From Mariannaea sp. PMI_226 (taxonomy: Eukaryota > Ascomycota > Sordariomycetes > Hypocreales > Nectriaceae), in the NCBI GenBank assembly GCA_024336345.1, contig JANFOG010000015.1, positions 868,001 through 932,000 of the forward strand: 64,000 bases of DNA, read 5' to 3'. The position numbers and the translations under genes are program-made. Under the pieces are notes generated by a model. The model saw nothing but the letters and a program-made list of their open reading frames with translations, was not told the origin of the DNA and made no database searches. Shown here piece after piece: positions 1 to 11,751 of this stretch. How positions within the stretch are numbered: position 1 is the first letter of the stretch; each line of letters opens with the position of its first letter.

Positions 1-2
1 GC

Positions 3-2111
3 ACCACATTGATCAAGAGTTCTCAAGTTATGTTTGATGAAACCCAATTTTATCGACATCACGAGATTCCTCAGTCTCTGGAGACCATCCGGGACATAGA
101 AAACATCGTCAACGACCTCGAAATCATTGACTTCTGGGAGGCTGAAGTTGAAGCCTTCACAGAGACACCAGAAACACTACCAACACAGGGACCCACTTTC
201 CCTGAAGAGGCAGCAAATACCACCAACACAACGGAAAACATCACTAACACGGAAGGAAAACCCACCTGCGACAACCTCGATGACAACAATCAATTGCACA
301 CACCGCCACAATCGCGGGATCCGACCCCAAGCTATACCATTGGAACCGCAGAGTCCAATATTATAAGCATACAAAATATCTTGAATAGCGACCCGACAAC
401 AAGTCCAGAAAGCGCGAGTTTCACAGCGGCTCTCGTCCAAGATTGGATGCAACCCAAAAATCGCGAACACCAATCAACACTTCCGCCACTACCGAGGTCG
501 ATCGAACACATCTTCAAGAAAAACGCCTGGAACCTCTGGAAACCGGCTATACAGACCGAGCTTGACCTCATTCGAGAGCGCGAAGTCGTCTCTATCATCA
601 AGCTGACCGACGTCCCGAAAGACGCCCAGATTATTGATCTACAGTGGGTTTTCGACTACAAGGTTGATCACCTCGGGTATCTTAGGAAGAGAAAAGCGAG
701 ACTAGTAGTCAGAGGCGATCAACAATGGGCAAATGGGCTGAACACCTATGCCGCAACGTTAGCTATAAGAGCTTTTCGGCTCTTAGTTGCTATAATGACC
801 TATTTCGACCTGGAAGCCCGTCAGTATGACTTTGTGACCGCGTTCTTGAACGCCGAGCTTTCGCCCGGGGAAACGGTCTATTGTCGTATGCCAAAGACCG
901 GACCAGAAAAGCCGGACCGCACACATGTTTGGAAGCTCCTGAAGGCGCTATATGGCATGAGGAGATCGCCATATCTGTGGTATAAGAACCTCACAACCTT
1001 CTGGAAGAAACAGGGATTTGAGACCATCCTTGAGGAACCCTGTATAATGTTCAACGGCAGGATCCTCATCTTCTTCTACGTTGACGACCTTGTTATCCTA
1101 TATCATAGGTCTCACGAAGAGGAATTCCAACGCCTCCACGAGACCCTTATGAAGGCTTATAACGTCACTGACCTAGGGGACCTCCAGTGGTTCCTACGGA
1201 TCAGAATAACCCGTGACCGGGCTACTAGGGAGACCTGGCTATGTCAAGATGCCTATATGGAAAGAATGGCCTTACAGTTCAACTGTGGTCATCCTGACAG
1301 GCGGAAAACGCCCCAACCGTTGCCAACAGGGAGTCTCAAGCCCTATGCCGGAAAAGCCACACCTTTGGAGGTTAAGGAATACCAGAAGAAGGTCGGAACG
1401 ATCCAATATCCGGCCACAATAACCCGGCCGGATGTGAGCTTTGCAGCAGGAAAACTCAGCCAATTCCTCTTGAACCCGGGTCCGGAACATCATGCTGCCG
1501 CAGACCACTGTATACAGTATCTTTATGACACCAAAATGACCGGAATCCGGTTTTCTGGGGGTGACTCAAGCTGGAAGGCTTATTCAGATGCCTCCTTTGC
1601 CGACGATACTATAGACCGTAAGAGCAGTCAAGGCTATGCCATTATGCTGTTCGGGGGTCTTATAACCTATAAGTCAGGGAAACAGGATACCGTTACAACC
1701 TCCTCAACAGAAGCCGAGCTCCTTGCCCTCTCACAAGCTGGAAAGGAGGTTATGGCGTTCAAACGGCTATGTAGGGATATCGGGCTCGACCTAGGAGTCG
1801 ATTTTCCCACTATTTACTGTGACAATCAACAGACCTTAAGGCTTGTGACCCAAGAGGTAGCCCAGCTATACACAAAGCTCCGGCATGTTGATATCCACCA
1901 CCACTGGCTCCGTCAGGAAGCAGCCAAAGGGACCGTTAACCTTGAATGGATACCCACTGCAGAGATGGCTGCTGACGGGTTCACAAAGGCGCTATCCGGT
2001 CAGAAATTTGCCCGGTTCAAAGAGCAGATCGGACTAGTCAATTGTCCCACACAAGAGGCGAAAAACCCGACTTTTCATGAGGAAAAGTCAACAAACGCCT
2101 CAGCCAAGTAA
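3..2111 (+). CDS. Copia pol polyprotein, C-terminal part (RT and RNase H), 5' truncated by window edge
   Basis: This is the C-terminal ~700 residues of a copia pol protein and the frame is open through the left edge, so no start codon is expected here. The first ~170 residues are a low-complexity Thr/Asn/Pro-rich linker of the kind that follows integrase. The RVT_2 reverse transcriptase follows: KNAWNLW near residue 175, DFVTAFLNA in the middle, LKALYGMRRSPYLWY, and the catalytic YVDD box near residue 357. The C-terminal third is RNase H, with YSDASFADD, the SSTEAELLALS helix and YCDNQQ. It should make cDNA of the element in virus-like particles. All catalytic signatures that can be checked are present. 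Confidence 0.95.
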   Translation, partial: TTLIKSSQVMFDETQFYRHHEIPQSLETIRDIENIVNDLEIIDFWEAEVEAFTETPETLPTQGPTFPEEAANTTNTTENITNTEGKPTCDNLDDNNQLHTPPQSRDPTPSYTIGTAESNIISIQNILNSDPTTSPESASFTAALVQDWMQPKNREHQSTLPPLPRSIEHIFKKNAWNLWKPAIQTELDLIREREVVSIIKLTDVPKDAQIIDLQWVFDYKVDHLGYLRKRKARLVVRGDQQWANGLNTYAATLAIRAFRLLVAIMTYFDLEARQYDFVTAFLNAELSPGETVYCRMPKTGPEKPDRTHVWKLLKALYGMRRSPYLWYKNLTTFWKKQGFETILEEPCIMFNGRILIFFYVDDLVILYHRSHEEEFQRLHETLMKAYNVTDLGDLQWFLRIRITRDRATRETWLCQDAYMERMALQFNCGHPDRRKTPQPLPTGSLKPYAGKATPLEVKEYQKKVGTIQYPATITRPDVSFAAGKLSQFLLNPGPEHHAAADHCIQYLYDTKMTGIRFSGGDSSWKAYSDASFADDTIDRKSSQGYAIMLFGGLITYKSGKQDTVTTSSTEAELLALSQAGKEVMAFKRLCRDIGLDLGVDFPTIYCDNQQTLRLVTQEVAQLYTKLRHVDIHHHWLRQEAAKGTVNLEWIPTAEMAADGFTKALSGQKFARFKEQIGLVNCPTQEAKNPTFHEEKSTNASAK

Positions 2112-2414
2112 ACACCAAAAGTGGTGGGGGCACCTGACTCACCCATACTCTGGCTAATCCAAGATTTGAGAATATCGTCATAAACCTCAGAAGCAGAGTA
2201 TCTTCCGACGAAAGTTTCATTCGATTCCATGAAGAACTGCGTGACTACTCGCTGAGTGTCAATCCACTGGAGTACCGCAGGAAAGCATGACCTATTCACA
2301 ACACCAATTTTCACAGCAAACAGCTAAGAAACACACAGTAGATAGATTCACTTCTTCATTCTAACTTCCACAGACTGGATGACCTAGTTACAGGCCCTAC
2401 AGCCTGGGGGGGTA

Positions 2415-2663
2415 TGTCACGGAGAGCCCAGCTCTATGTAGATGGATACTATAGATACCTCAAGCCTCCCACTGTAATATACCCATAGGGTGATCTTAGT
2501 AGCCGGTCTCGGCGGCCCCTGTGGGGGGCCCCCGGCCCCTCTTCCCCTATTCAGGGGGGCGTCTTCAGGGGAAAATCCCTTATATAAACCCCTCATAGGA
2601 TTAGGTAGTCTGGGGAAGTCACTTATCGTTACACCTACATTCTTGACCCTACGTTCCGTGACA
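2415..2663 (+). repeat. 3' LTR of the copia element (249 bp)
   Basis: The LTR opens with TGTCACGG and closes with CCGTGACA, a perfect 8-bp terminal inverted repeat with the TG...CA ends expected of an LTR. It follows a G-run that may be the polypurine tract. It contains a G/C-rich stretch with alternating G- and C-runs (about 2510-2560) and a TATATAAACC box near 2580 that could be the promoter. A diverged copy lies at 39223-39457. The 5' LTR is outside the window, so the boundaries rest on the inverted repeat and on that second copy. Confidence 0.85.
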
Positions 2664-3017
2664 GTCACAGACCTATCCCTTTGTGAGCTTAGTCTGCAAG
2701 CCACGCAGCGCCATGAATTACTGGAAAAGGCGAGTGCAGGGAACGAGTGCAGGGAACCCTACATTGCTTCGGTACACAAAGTGGTGAGTTGTCTCTTGCT
2801 ACCTGCCCGACGAGCTTTGTGCACATGCGTACACGAAACCCGTCGCATTTGAACCCGATTGGCTAAGACTCAGAGACACCTAAAGAGCGCGTGGAGATCG
2901 TGAGTTAGAGTAGGAGACGCCATTATAAAATACGACTAGGATAAAAGCTGGTTCACTCGGGTCTCTCAAGCTCGCCACATATTCACATCTGCTTGTGTTG
3001 AAACGGCTTTGTACAGC
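2664..3017. promoter_or_regulatory. Region between the copia LTR and the FAD oxidoreductase
   Basis: About 350 bp separates the LTR from the next start codon and must hold the promoter of the downstream gene. A 13-bp direct duplication (GAGTGCAGGGAAC) is visible near 2730-2757. No ORF is credible here. The element reads in the same direction as the gene, so read-through from the LTR is possible. Confidence 0.4.
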
Positions 3018-4376
3018 ATGTCGAGCTCCCCAGACGGCATCTATGAGAAGGGCATTATCGACCCTGAGGTCCCCGCCAAGAACTCCATCACATCCTACTG
3101 GCTGTCAGAGCCGGCACCTATTTCTAAGCTTCAGTCGTCATGGCTTGACTCCGCCGACGTTGTTATTATTGGCTCGGGCATGACGGCAGCCAGTCTTGCC
3201 CGGACCCTATATGCGAAATCGAAAACCCCTAATCTTCGGATTGTTCTTGTTGAAGCCCGCGATGTCTGTTCAGGCGCAACAGGGCGCAACGGCGGTCATT
3301 GCAAGCCCATGAGCCCTGGCGCCTGGTTTGACCGCAAAAAGCAGTTCGGCGTTACGGAAGCCATCCAGATTATGGAGTATGAGCACGGGCATGTCGATGA
3401 AATGATTGACTTGATTGAAGGGAATATCGCATGTGATTTCAAGCTATTGGAAGGATTGGACATTTACTACGACCAGAAAGTTTTCCAACACGCCTGTAAT
3501 GCTGTAGAGGACATGAAGAAGCATGCTCCTGGCTTAGGGGATCGATACCACGTTTATACGTCCAAGCAGGATCTCAAAGCGCACGACGTTCCAGATGGAT
3601 GTGTTGGGGCTATCGGCACCAGAGCAGCTTCCATGTGGCCATACAAGCTAGTGACTACATTACTCCAAAGATTGGTTGACCAGAACGGCTTGTTTATTCA
3701 GAGCAACACAGTCGTCACATCTGTTGTCGATGGAGAGGACAACGCCACTGTCATTACAGATCGTGGCAATATCAAGGCACAAACGGTCGTTCATGCTACA
3801 AACTGCTGGATAGGCCACTTGGTCCCCGAACTGAGACCGTTTGTGTCACCTGTACGAGCCAACGTCCAACGACAACAGGCCAATCCGGTAAGGATGAGGC
3901 CTGCAAAGTCGTGGTGGCTGAGATATGGCGAAAAGGACTACGACTACATGATGCAAAGACCAGATGGCGCTTTCATCGTTGGGCGAGCCAGCACCGGACG
4001 TCGAGCAACATCCGATGATAGCACGATGGACTTCTTGCCTCATGTCCATCTGCGTTCGGTAACACCTCAGATCTTTGACTTTGGAACAAAAGATATTGAG
4101 ACCACACACGCATGGAGTGGAGCGGTCGGCTTCACTCTTGATGGTAACCCGCTTGTTGGGCGTCTTCCATTCCCTAACCGGAGACACCAATGGGTGTGTG
4201 CCGCTTACCAGGGTATTGGCATGGTGAGAGCCTTTAGGTCAGCACAGATGCTGGCTCACCTTATACTTGAAGAAGAATTGCCGTCCTCGTATCCTCGGTC
4301 AATGCTGTTGACGGAGGCACGACTAGAGGGATGGGAGAAGGATCTTGGGGGGACTGATATCAATAGCAAAATGTAG
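3018..4376 (+). CDS. FAD-dependent oxidoreductase, DAO family
   Basis: This is a single-exon gene of 452 codons. The first ATG in frame is at 3018; the frame opens 9 bp earlier only with a TTG. The N-terminal Rossmann fold has VVIIGSGMTAASLA (GxGxxA/G) near residue 50, an acidic residue ending beta-2 (VLVEARD), and SGATGRNGGH, the flavin-contacting loop of DAO-superfamily amine and amino-acid oxidases (PF01266). The C-terminal part has TLDGNPLVGRLP and AAYQGIGMVRAF, matching the second FAD-contact region. Members oxidise secondary or primary amines or D-amino acids to imines with release of H2O2. The substrate cannot be told. There is no clear signal peptide. It faces the SDR gene tail to tail across 234 bp. 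Confidence 0.88.
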   Translation: MSSSPDGIYEKGIIDPEVPAKNSITSYWLSEPAPISKLQSSWLDSADVVIIGSGMTAASLARTLYAKSKTPNLRIVLVEARDVCSGATGRNGGHCKPMSPGAWFDRKKQFGVTEAIQIMEYEHGHVDEMIDLIEGNIACDFKLLEGLDIYYDQKVFQHACNAVEDMKKHAPGLGDRYHVYTSKQDLKAHDVPDGCVGAIGTRAASMWPYKLVTTLLQRLVDQNGLFIQSNTVVTSVVDGEDNATVITDRGNIKAQTVVHATNCWIGHLVPELRPFVSPVRANVQRQQANPVRMRPAKSWWLRYGEKDYDYMMQRPDGAFIVGRASTGRRATSDDSTMDFLPHVHLRSVTPQIFDFGTKDIETTHAWSGAVGFTLDGNPLVGRLPFPNRRHQWVCAAYQGIGMVRAFRSAQMLAHLILEEELPSSYPRSMLLTEARLEGWEKDLGGTDINSKM

Positions 4377-4610
4377 ACGAGCGCATCAATGAGAAACTCT
4401 GAGAAAGTGAAGACATTCAAATTGATTGAGTCATTCTCCTAGCTACATGCGGCTGAGGTTAAACTTAGTGATGACATTCTACTGTCTGGCATTTGTGTGG
4501 CTTTAAAGTTCTTTATATACAAACATATAGACTTGAAGCTGACAGAAACCATCTTCTCGTTTTCGGTTATTTAATTGTATGACTCAACAGCACCACAGTG
4601 GTCTCAAAGT

Positions 4611-5491
<881 letters not shown>

Positions 5492-7996
5492 CTTGAAACA
5501 AGTCGAGAAATATTGAGCTTGGAAGTGTCTCCAGACTAGGTGGCCGAGACTACAAGGTGAGGTGTCAAGAAACGAAACAAAGCGAAAACTATCGTGATTA
5601 AAGTATGACCTTACGAAGTAGGCAACAACTCAAACACGATCAGGTGTTGTTATACACTCACCACCTTACCCTACAGAACCATAGATGAGCAGTGATTTGT
5701 TCTTCTTGCATTTAATTCCAGTATCGTCGGATACATCTTTTAATCGCATAGTTCGTATATCTCAGCCACAAATAGTGCCCTTCAAGGGAACAATATGCGC
5801 TGGTGAAATCGGCATCTCCACATGTTGTAGAGACGAGCCCGGTTGTATGGCGCTAGTTTAACCCAAATAGGTACTTGACAGCATCCTTGGAATAGCCCTC
5901 CTCGGGACGATATGCGGGGACTAATGTTTAATAGGAAATACATCGCGAAGCATTTGCGATTGGCTGCCGATTCTAGCCCTCCGTAAGAATCTCTTTTGGT
6001 CTATTTGACAAAATGGTAATCAAGGCTCTGATTCGATGGCGATGATGGAAGATTGCTACGCATCGGTAAAGTCGGTCCGATATTGAATTGGTCGTCCCTC
6101 TTTCACAATAGTGACGGCTTGGTACCTGATTGGATAATGAGTTCCAATTACTAGTTTTGACAGATTAAAATTAATGAAAATATTGCCCTAAGTTGAGTCT
6201 CCTGGTCCGTATTGAGAAACCTCTGCCTGACATTCTTCTTGCACAAAAAAAACCAATGGCTTATCCGGTGTTGTTCAATATCACGTCCAGAAATCACCAG
6301 GAAAGATGTATCAGAGGCTGTTTCCGCTATAGACGCAGCTTTGACTTCGTTTCGTCGATTGCCTGGACGGGAGCGCTCCAATCTCTTGAGATAGTGGTAT
6401 TGGGTCGCCATCAAGAATTTCGATGATATAGCGGCTGTGATCACCTAGGAGAATGGAAAGCCATTTAGTGATGCCAATGGCGAAGTCACACATGCCGCCA
6501 GTTTTCCGGCATGGTTTAGCGAGGAAGCCCCTCGTATGCACAGAGACATAATAACGCCGTCTTCACTTGTAACGGTCTAATCAGTTCTCAAGGAATAAAC
6601 TAGGCCGCAATAGGTTTATCTGGCAGAAAGATTGGAGCATTATCCTGAACAGTAGCAAAATTATTTACGTTGGGGTGTTAGGTTTAATGCGCAAGTAGTT
6701 TGTTGGGAGGAAAACCCGCGCCCAAAAACACCCACTGGTGTACATTTCGTGATGCGGGAAAACGTCTTGCGAAAACAGTCGTGACTGGCGGCTCAGAACA
6801 GCCTCACCATAAGTCTAGAAAACGGAGTATATCATACAATCAAATTATATAAACGTGAAGAGAAGTATTCAATCAAATTAAAACCATAAATCACAACTCA
6901 AATAAATTATCGAAAAGTGAAGCGCAAAAATAAAATATATCGAAATGGTAGAATGAGGACTTATCTGCGATGTTTGCGGTTGTTTATAAGGCCTACGACT
7001 ACATATGAGAGGCAATCAAATTGCGGCAAGCAAGTGAAAATTAGATTAGGTGATTCAAACGGCAAATGCTGAAGAATTGAATTTTATCGCCGACACCATA
7101 GATAGAATTCAGGAGAGAGAAAGAAAGAATAAAGAGGAAATATAAAACGGAAAAGGTCTATAAAGGATGATATAAAGAAATGAAAGATATAAGGAAGACC
7201 TAGTGAAAACGGCTAGAAAGAGGATTATTCCGGGCAGGGGCCGGGGCAATAGAGACTGTAGAGGAATCCCGGGTCTTAGTTAGGGTTAGACCAATGGAGG
7301 TATCAAGCCAGCTGGCTATAGAAGGCACCAGTAGCTCCAGTAGCTTCCGATAAGTTTTAGCTATTTCCTTCTCCATAAGACCTCCAACTGAAAAGACTAG
7401 TAATGAAAACATCTACCTAAACAGGCATATGTTCTCTTCTTATCCTCTGCTGCCTTGGTTAAGGTCTTGTGGGCTTCTTCTCTTGCCAATACAGCTAATA
7501 CAGCAAGTACTTTCACATCATAGAAATATCTGCTATTTCCTATATAGGCAGAAGAAAGTTAGTCCGAAGGCTGTTTTCCAGCCTGAAATGAGTGGCCCCA
7601 ATTCCACTTCCAGGTTAGTTGAGCAATAGGGGGCTTTTTCTTCATGCTCATGTCAGCAAGCAACTTGTCAAACTTCAGCCCATCAAATATTCCAAAACAT
7701 GATAACTTATTCCACAGGATAGACAAAATTACAAAACTACGTTTGTTTAGTTACATTTTCTTTTTCTATTGTCTATATTCATTTTATTTTGCTTCGAACA
7801 AAGTTTTCACTCTGAACTCAAGCATGAACCCTAACCTCCATATCCCCGATTCAACTTTCCTTGTATATTTCGAACCAAAAGCAGTATATTAAACCGAAAT
7901 ATACACTCAAAATCTACGGGTGTACTGAATTTCTCATTTCTCAGCTGCCTTGTCGATGAGAAGGAGCTTTGAACTGGGTCGGGGCCTCCTTTCATC
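5492..7996. other. AT-rich intergenic region, no supported gene
   Basis: About 2.5 kb between the SDR start and the GH16 stop. Base composition becomes strongly AT-rich from about 6800. Only short ORFs without recognisable domains occur. A minus-strand stretch (about 7200-7680) reads in broken frames with a more protein-like composition (GGLMEKEIAKTYRKLLELL) and could be a decayed gene or repeat, but I cannot name it. Confidence 0.4.
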
Positions 7997-8912
7997 TTAA
8001 GTTGTATAATGTGCTACGTATGCAATCTCCATCATGCTTCCATATCCACCAAGCGTTGCACCGTTGGGATATCCAGGCTAAGGTCCTGTCAGTTCTCTCT
8101 GATTTCAACCATGATACTATGTGACAACGTACCCAGCTTCCACCAACCGCCATGTTAAGGATGACGTAGAGTCCACTATGCGCAAGCGAAGCCCATACGC
8201 TCTTGTTGCCAATCCTAGATCCTGATACCTGATGGAATTGTTTTCCATCCATATACCAAGTAATTGTTTCTGATTGCCATTTACTCGCAGTTCGATCTAT
8301 CTCAACGCGCCAAGTATGCCACCCTTGATCTGGAATCGCAGTATTTCCTCCAATTCCAGTTCCTTCATTGCAGATTCCACCAGGGTAGACATTACAATGA
8401 ACCGTTCCGTATCCCCTTAACAAACCGTTTACTGCTTCGAGAACGTCCACTTCCCCGCAGGAAGGCCAGCTGCCACCATTTCGGAGAACGTTACCGAGCA
8501 TCCAAAATGCAGGCCAGAGACCCTGTTTGTTAAAAATAGGGTTACTCCCAAATCGGATCTGCGCCTCAACCCTAGTCCTCCTTCCTGCCACAGGCGTAAT
8601 CACGTGTTTGCTTTCGACTCGCCCTGACGTCCATCCATATCTGGCCGAACTATCGCGTAGTGGGACGATCTGGAGTGTTTCTCCCCCGCTGCGTTGCAGG
8701 TTCTCATTTGACTTGGTATATATTTCCAGCTCTCTATTCACATTCAGATAGCCGGTAATAATGTTCCACTTGCTTGTATCTGGGAGCTCACCGGCGGATC
8801 CAGAGAAGGCGTCTTGCCATATTTTGGTGAATCCAGAATAGACCGGAGCATTCCAACCAATAACCGTGGATAGTAGGCTGGCTAAAGCCATATATAGGGC
8901 GAGATATTTCAT
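7997..8912 (-). CDS. Secreted GH16 family beta-glucanase
   Basis: The gene has two exons: 8133-8912 and 7997-8077, with a 55-bp intron (GTACGT...CCTTAG). The product is 286 residues. The N-terminus MKYLALYMALASLLSTVIG is a signal peptide. The catalytic motif is GEVDVLE, matching the GH16 E-x-D-x-x-E signature (nucleophile and acid/base Glu), followed by a conserved VHC segment. Splicing replaces an out-of-frame tail with PGYPNGATLGGYGSMMEI, the normal end of fungal GH16 proteins. Expected activity is endo-hydrolysis of beta-1,3(4)-glucan or related polymers outside the cell. Mixed-linked glucan specificity is only a family-level guess. Confidence 0.9.
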
Positions 8913-11751
8913 TGTGTAACTTGTAGCCCAAAAAATCAGGTTTCAATAAAGTAGACAACTTGGCAGAGATTAGCGACCATAGTTTTCACATAGGTCTCTA
9001 TTTGTTGAGTAGCTTAATATCATAGAGTCAAGAACTATTCTTTCTTATGGGAAGAAGCATTTGATTCATGTATGTCGTATATAGATTTTCTAAATGTTTG
9101 AAAATAAACCTATATCACGCTCAATTCTCACATGATAGACCTTTACACTAGTCATCATACCCTCAGGCTCGCTTCGATAGGCACACTTTCCTTTCTAATG
9201 TCAGGCATCCTTTATTCATGACGCTGCATAGTCATTTATCAGGATCAACTGATATTAATTCCTTGAAGAAATCTCATGCAGAGAAAGTGAGGTCCTGGGA
9301 ACGGCCCAATCTAGAATAAACAATCTGGGTCATTATTACTAAAGTCATCCCACAACACTTATGCATGCTAGCTTGTCTCATAGGAGACATGCAGGTGTTA
9401 GTACTGGCATAAAACTAGTGTATATCACAGGGATGGTAATATCGTGTCTTATACAACCAAGAAGTAGACTTTTATTGCAAGTAAATGACAGATGATGCCA
9501 GGAGATGACAAGACCCACTTGATTAATGACTGAAAAGGTATACCTCCTGAGCACCCTTTAGACCATCGCTTGATCATCCTATCCAGGTGTTGTAGATGTC
9601 AGTTCGCTAGTAGATGAGAAATTATCACATGAATCCAAACAACGGTTGCCCTCTTCCCAATACTATCTCTCCCTGAGCCACCTGAAGTGGCTTCCAGAGA
9701 TGAAGTAACTTTGGGCCATGCACATCAGGAAAGAGGCTGTGTTGGAAAATAGAATCGTGACAAGAGCATTTTATGCGTTCCGATGGTTGATGACCAATTG
9801 TGCCATGTGATAAGTGGTAGCAGGCGACGTCTCCAGCTAGATAAGATGTGGTGCCAAATGGGGGTCGCTAATTTCCTAACTTGAAGCCACTGACGTTATT
9901 TTTTGGAGTAGCGTTATTCCGTTCTAGTCTCATGACATCCATATCACCACAGTCTAATCCATAGCCTAGCCAACAGCCCAGCCAAATGTGCCCTCAAGAA
10001 CCAAGGCAACTTGCGTTACTGGCAGTTAAATAATCATGCCTCTTCCTTTGACCATTATTCTTTCGAGCTGACCCTTGTTGCTTTGGTTAGATGGAGCATG
10101 GTGGCGAAGGCATGCGACAACATGAAGCGTCAGGCGCAGGAGGCAAGTCTGTCTACCTGAATGACTAAGAAACGAGGGGTAAAAGGCATAGCAACAGCTT
10201 TACCATCAGGTTAAACCCTCAAAACAGATATCATTTAATTCAGATTATTAATTAAATAGACTTTAAGTCTCATTAAATTGAATAGCCCAAGACTGGCCCT
10301 TAAGAATATGTCTATTTTTTTCTATGAAACAGTTGTCTATTTATAAGGCTATTTACTTTGTATACTGGATCATTGTTACGATAGCCAGACTGACAGATTT
10401 CTACACTATCGTCGCTCTGGCACAATCCGCGCCCTTGGGCACCGATGCATGGCGTCGCAAATGCGAGAGGTCAACCCAAGCTGATTAAGCTTCGCCCACA
10501 TCGTCGACCAAAAGTTAAAAGAAAGAGAGGGAACAGTATTCCCTAGTCGAGCTCCAGCATCAGAAGATCGCTTTCTTTAACATCCCTTCTCTATTATTTG
10601 TTTTCAGGCTATTCCATCCACTATATCAGAATCGCACCGTTCATTCACCACAGACCAGCATTGTTCCTTCAAGTCAGTAAATGAATCAACCCAGCATGAC
10701 GATCCTGGAGCTGTGGCCAACCATTCGATCCATTAGCTCAAAATACTGCTGCAAGACCTTCATGGGCTCTCAATCAAACGAGCCTCAATCTACCTCATAC
10801 ATCGAGTGTTGGGCAAGGCGAGCTGAACCGCTTGGAGCTGTTAGTGTCTCCAATTGATACCCCCTACATCGTCAACATTAGTCATCTGGGCAGCACTGCT
10901 ATTGCTGCTGTTAGAGATGGCAACGCCTCTCTCCATCTCATTCTCAAGTCAAATATCATTCCCAAAGTAGGATTCAATATTCGCGGCATGTCTAGATTCT
11001 TGTTCCGTCAACTGAATGTGTCGCTTGGTGACTGACTTGTATGACATTCAGCTCAGGGAGCTCGCGAGTAGAGACGAGATAGAGAACAGGAAAGAGAGGA
11101 CAGGCAGCTTCTTCCTGGGCTGACAAACTGCATTGATGAAGATCTCCCAAGCTCTAGTGTTGCTAAACGTCGCTGGCTGAAAACGAATGACTCAAATAAT
11201 AAGTACTTATTCGGCTCTCGGGGTCATATTGCTCATCAGTCTATGAAGCGTGTCGAGCTATTTCCTGCCTTGTGGTCTATTTACAGATCCAGACTCGGCG
11301 TACCTGGCGAGGCTTTTTGGCTTAGTTCCGCACGAGCCAAGTCCTAGCGGCGAGTGGAGGATTCCAAAAAAAAAGGTACTGGAAGACCAGGCAGGCAGAA
11401 CTTGGGCCCCGAATCTTGGTGGATTTACAAACTGAGAGGCCCTCCGAGACCGGCTATTAAGATCAACCTATGGGTATCTTATAAACTAGAAGCTTGAGTG
11501 GATAGGTCCCATCTATAGGGAAATGGATTCCTTGCAACATAAAGAAACAAGCTTTTCCAGCTTTAACCAATCAGTCACTTACTACCTATTATGCACAGTT
11601 GGGCAGCGACATTCAGGTATTAATGTACCACACCTTACCTACACTCGCATTGCGCAGCTGCGCACGAAATATAATTCTAATATATTAATACCCTCTATTT
11701 ATTTCTATGCCCCTAATCCACTCGCTTCTAACAGACCTGCCAGCACTCAAA
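8913..11751. other. Long intergenic region with small uncertain ORFs
   Basis: About 2.8 kb without a convincing gene. It includes the GH16 promoter at its left end. Around 10560-11035 the base composition looks like a transcript: a pyrimidine-rich leader, an ATG at 10681 opening a 58-codon ORF, and an overlapping frame to 11035. That second frame has a weak ankyrin-like pattern (LGSTAIAAVRDGNASLHLIL), so this may be a gene remnant. Another ORF at 11250-11435 has no features. None of these is called as a gene. Confidence 0.35.

Larger units (their letters stand above)
1..2663 (+). mobile_element. Ty1/copia LTR retrotransposon, 3' part
   Basis: The end of a copia-type element enters from the left edge. 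Visible in order are the open pol frame (reverse transcriptase then RNase H), about 300 bp of 3' non-coding sequence, a G-rich run just before the LTR that could be the polypurine tract (about 2405-2412), and the 3' LTR. RT followed by RNase H, with integrase presumably upstream, is the copia order. Gag, protease, integrase and the 5' LTR lie outside the window. The frame has no internal stop, so this copy looks fairly young and not mutated by RIP, unlike the LTR relic near 39.3 kb. Confidence 0.93.

Noticed and set aside
7200..7680. A gene on the minus strand in the AT-rich region
   Set aside because: Frames are broken by several stops and no domain could be recognised, so only a possible remnant is mentioned.
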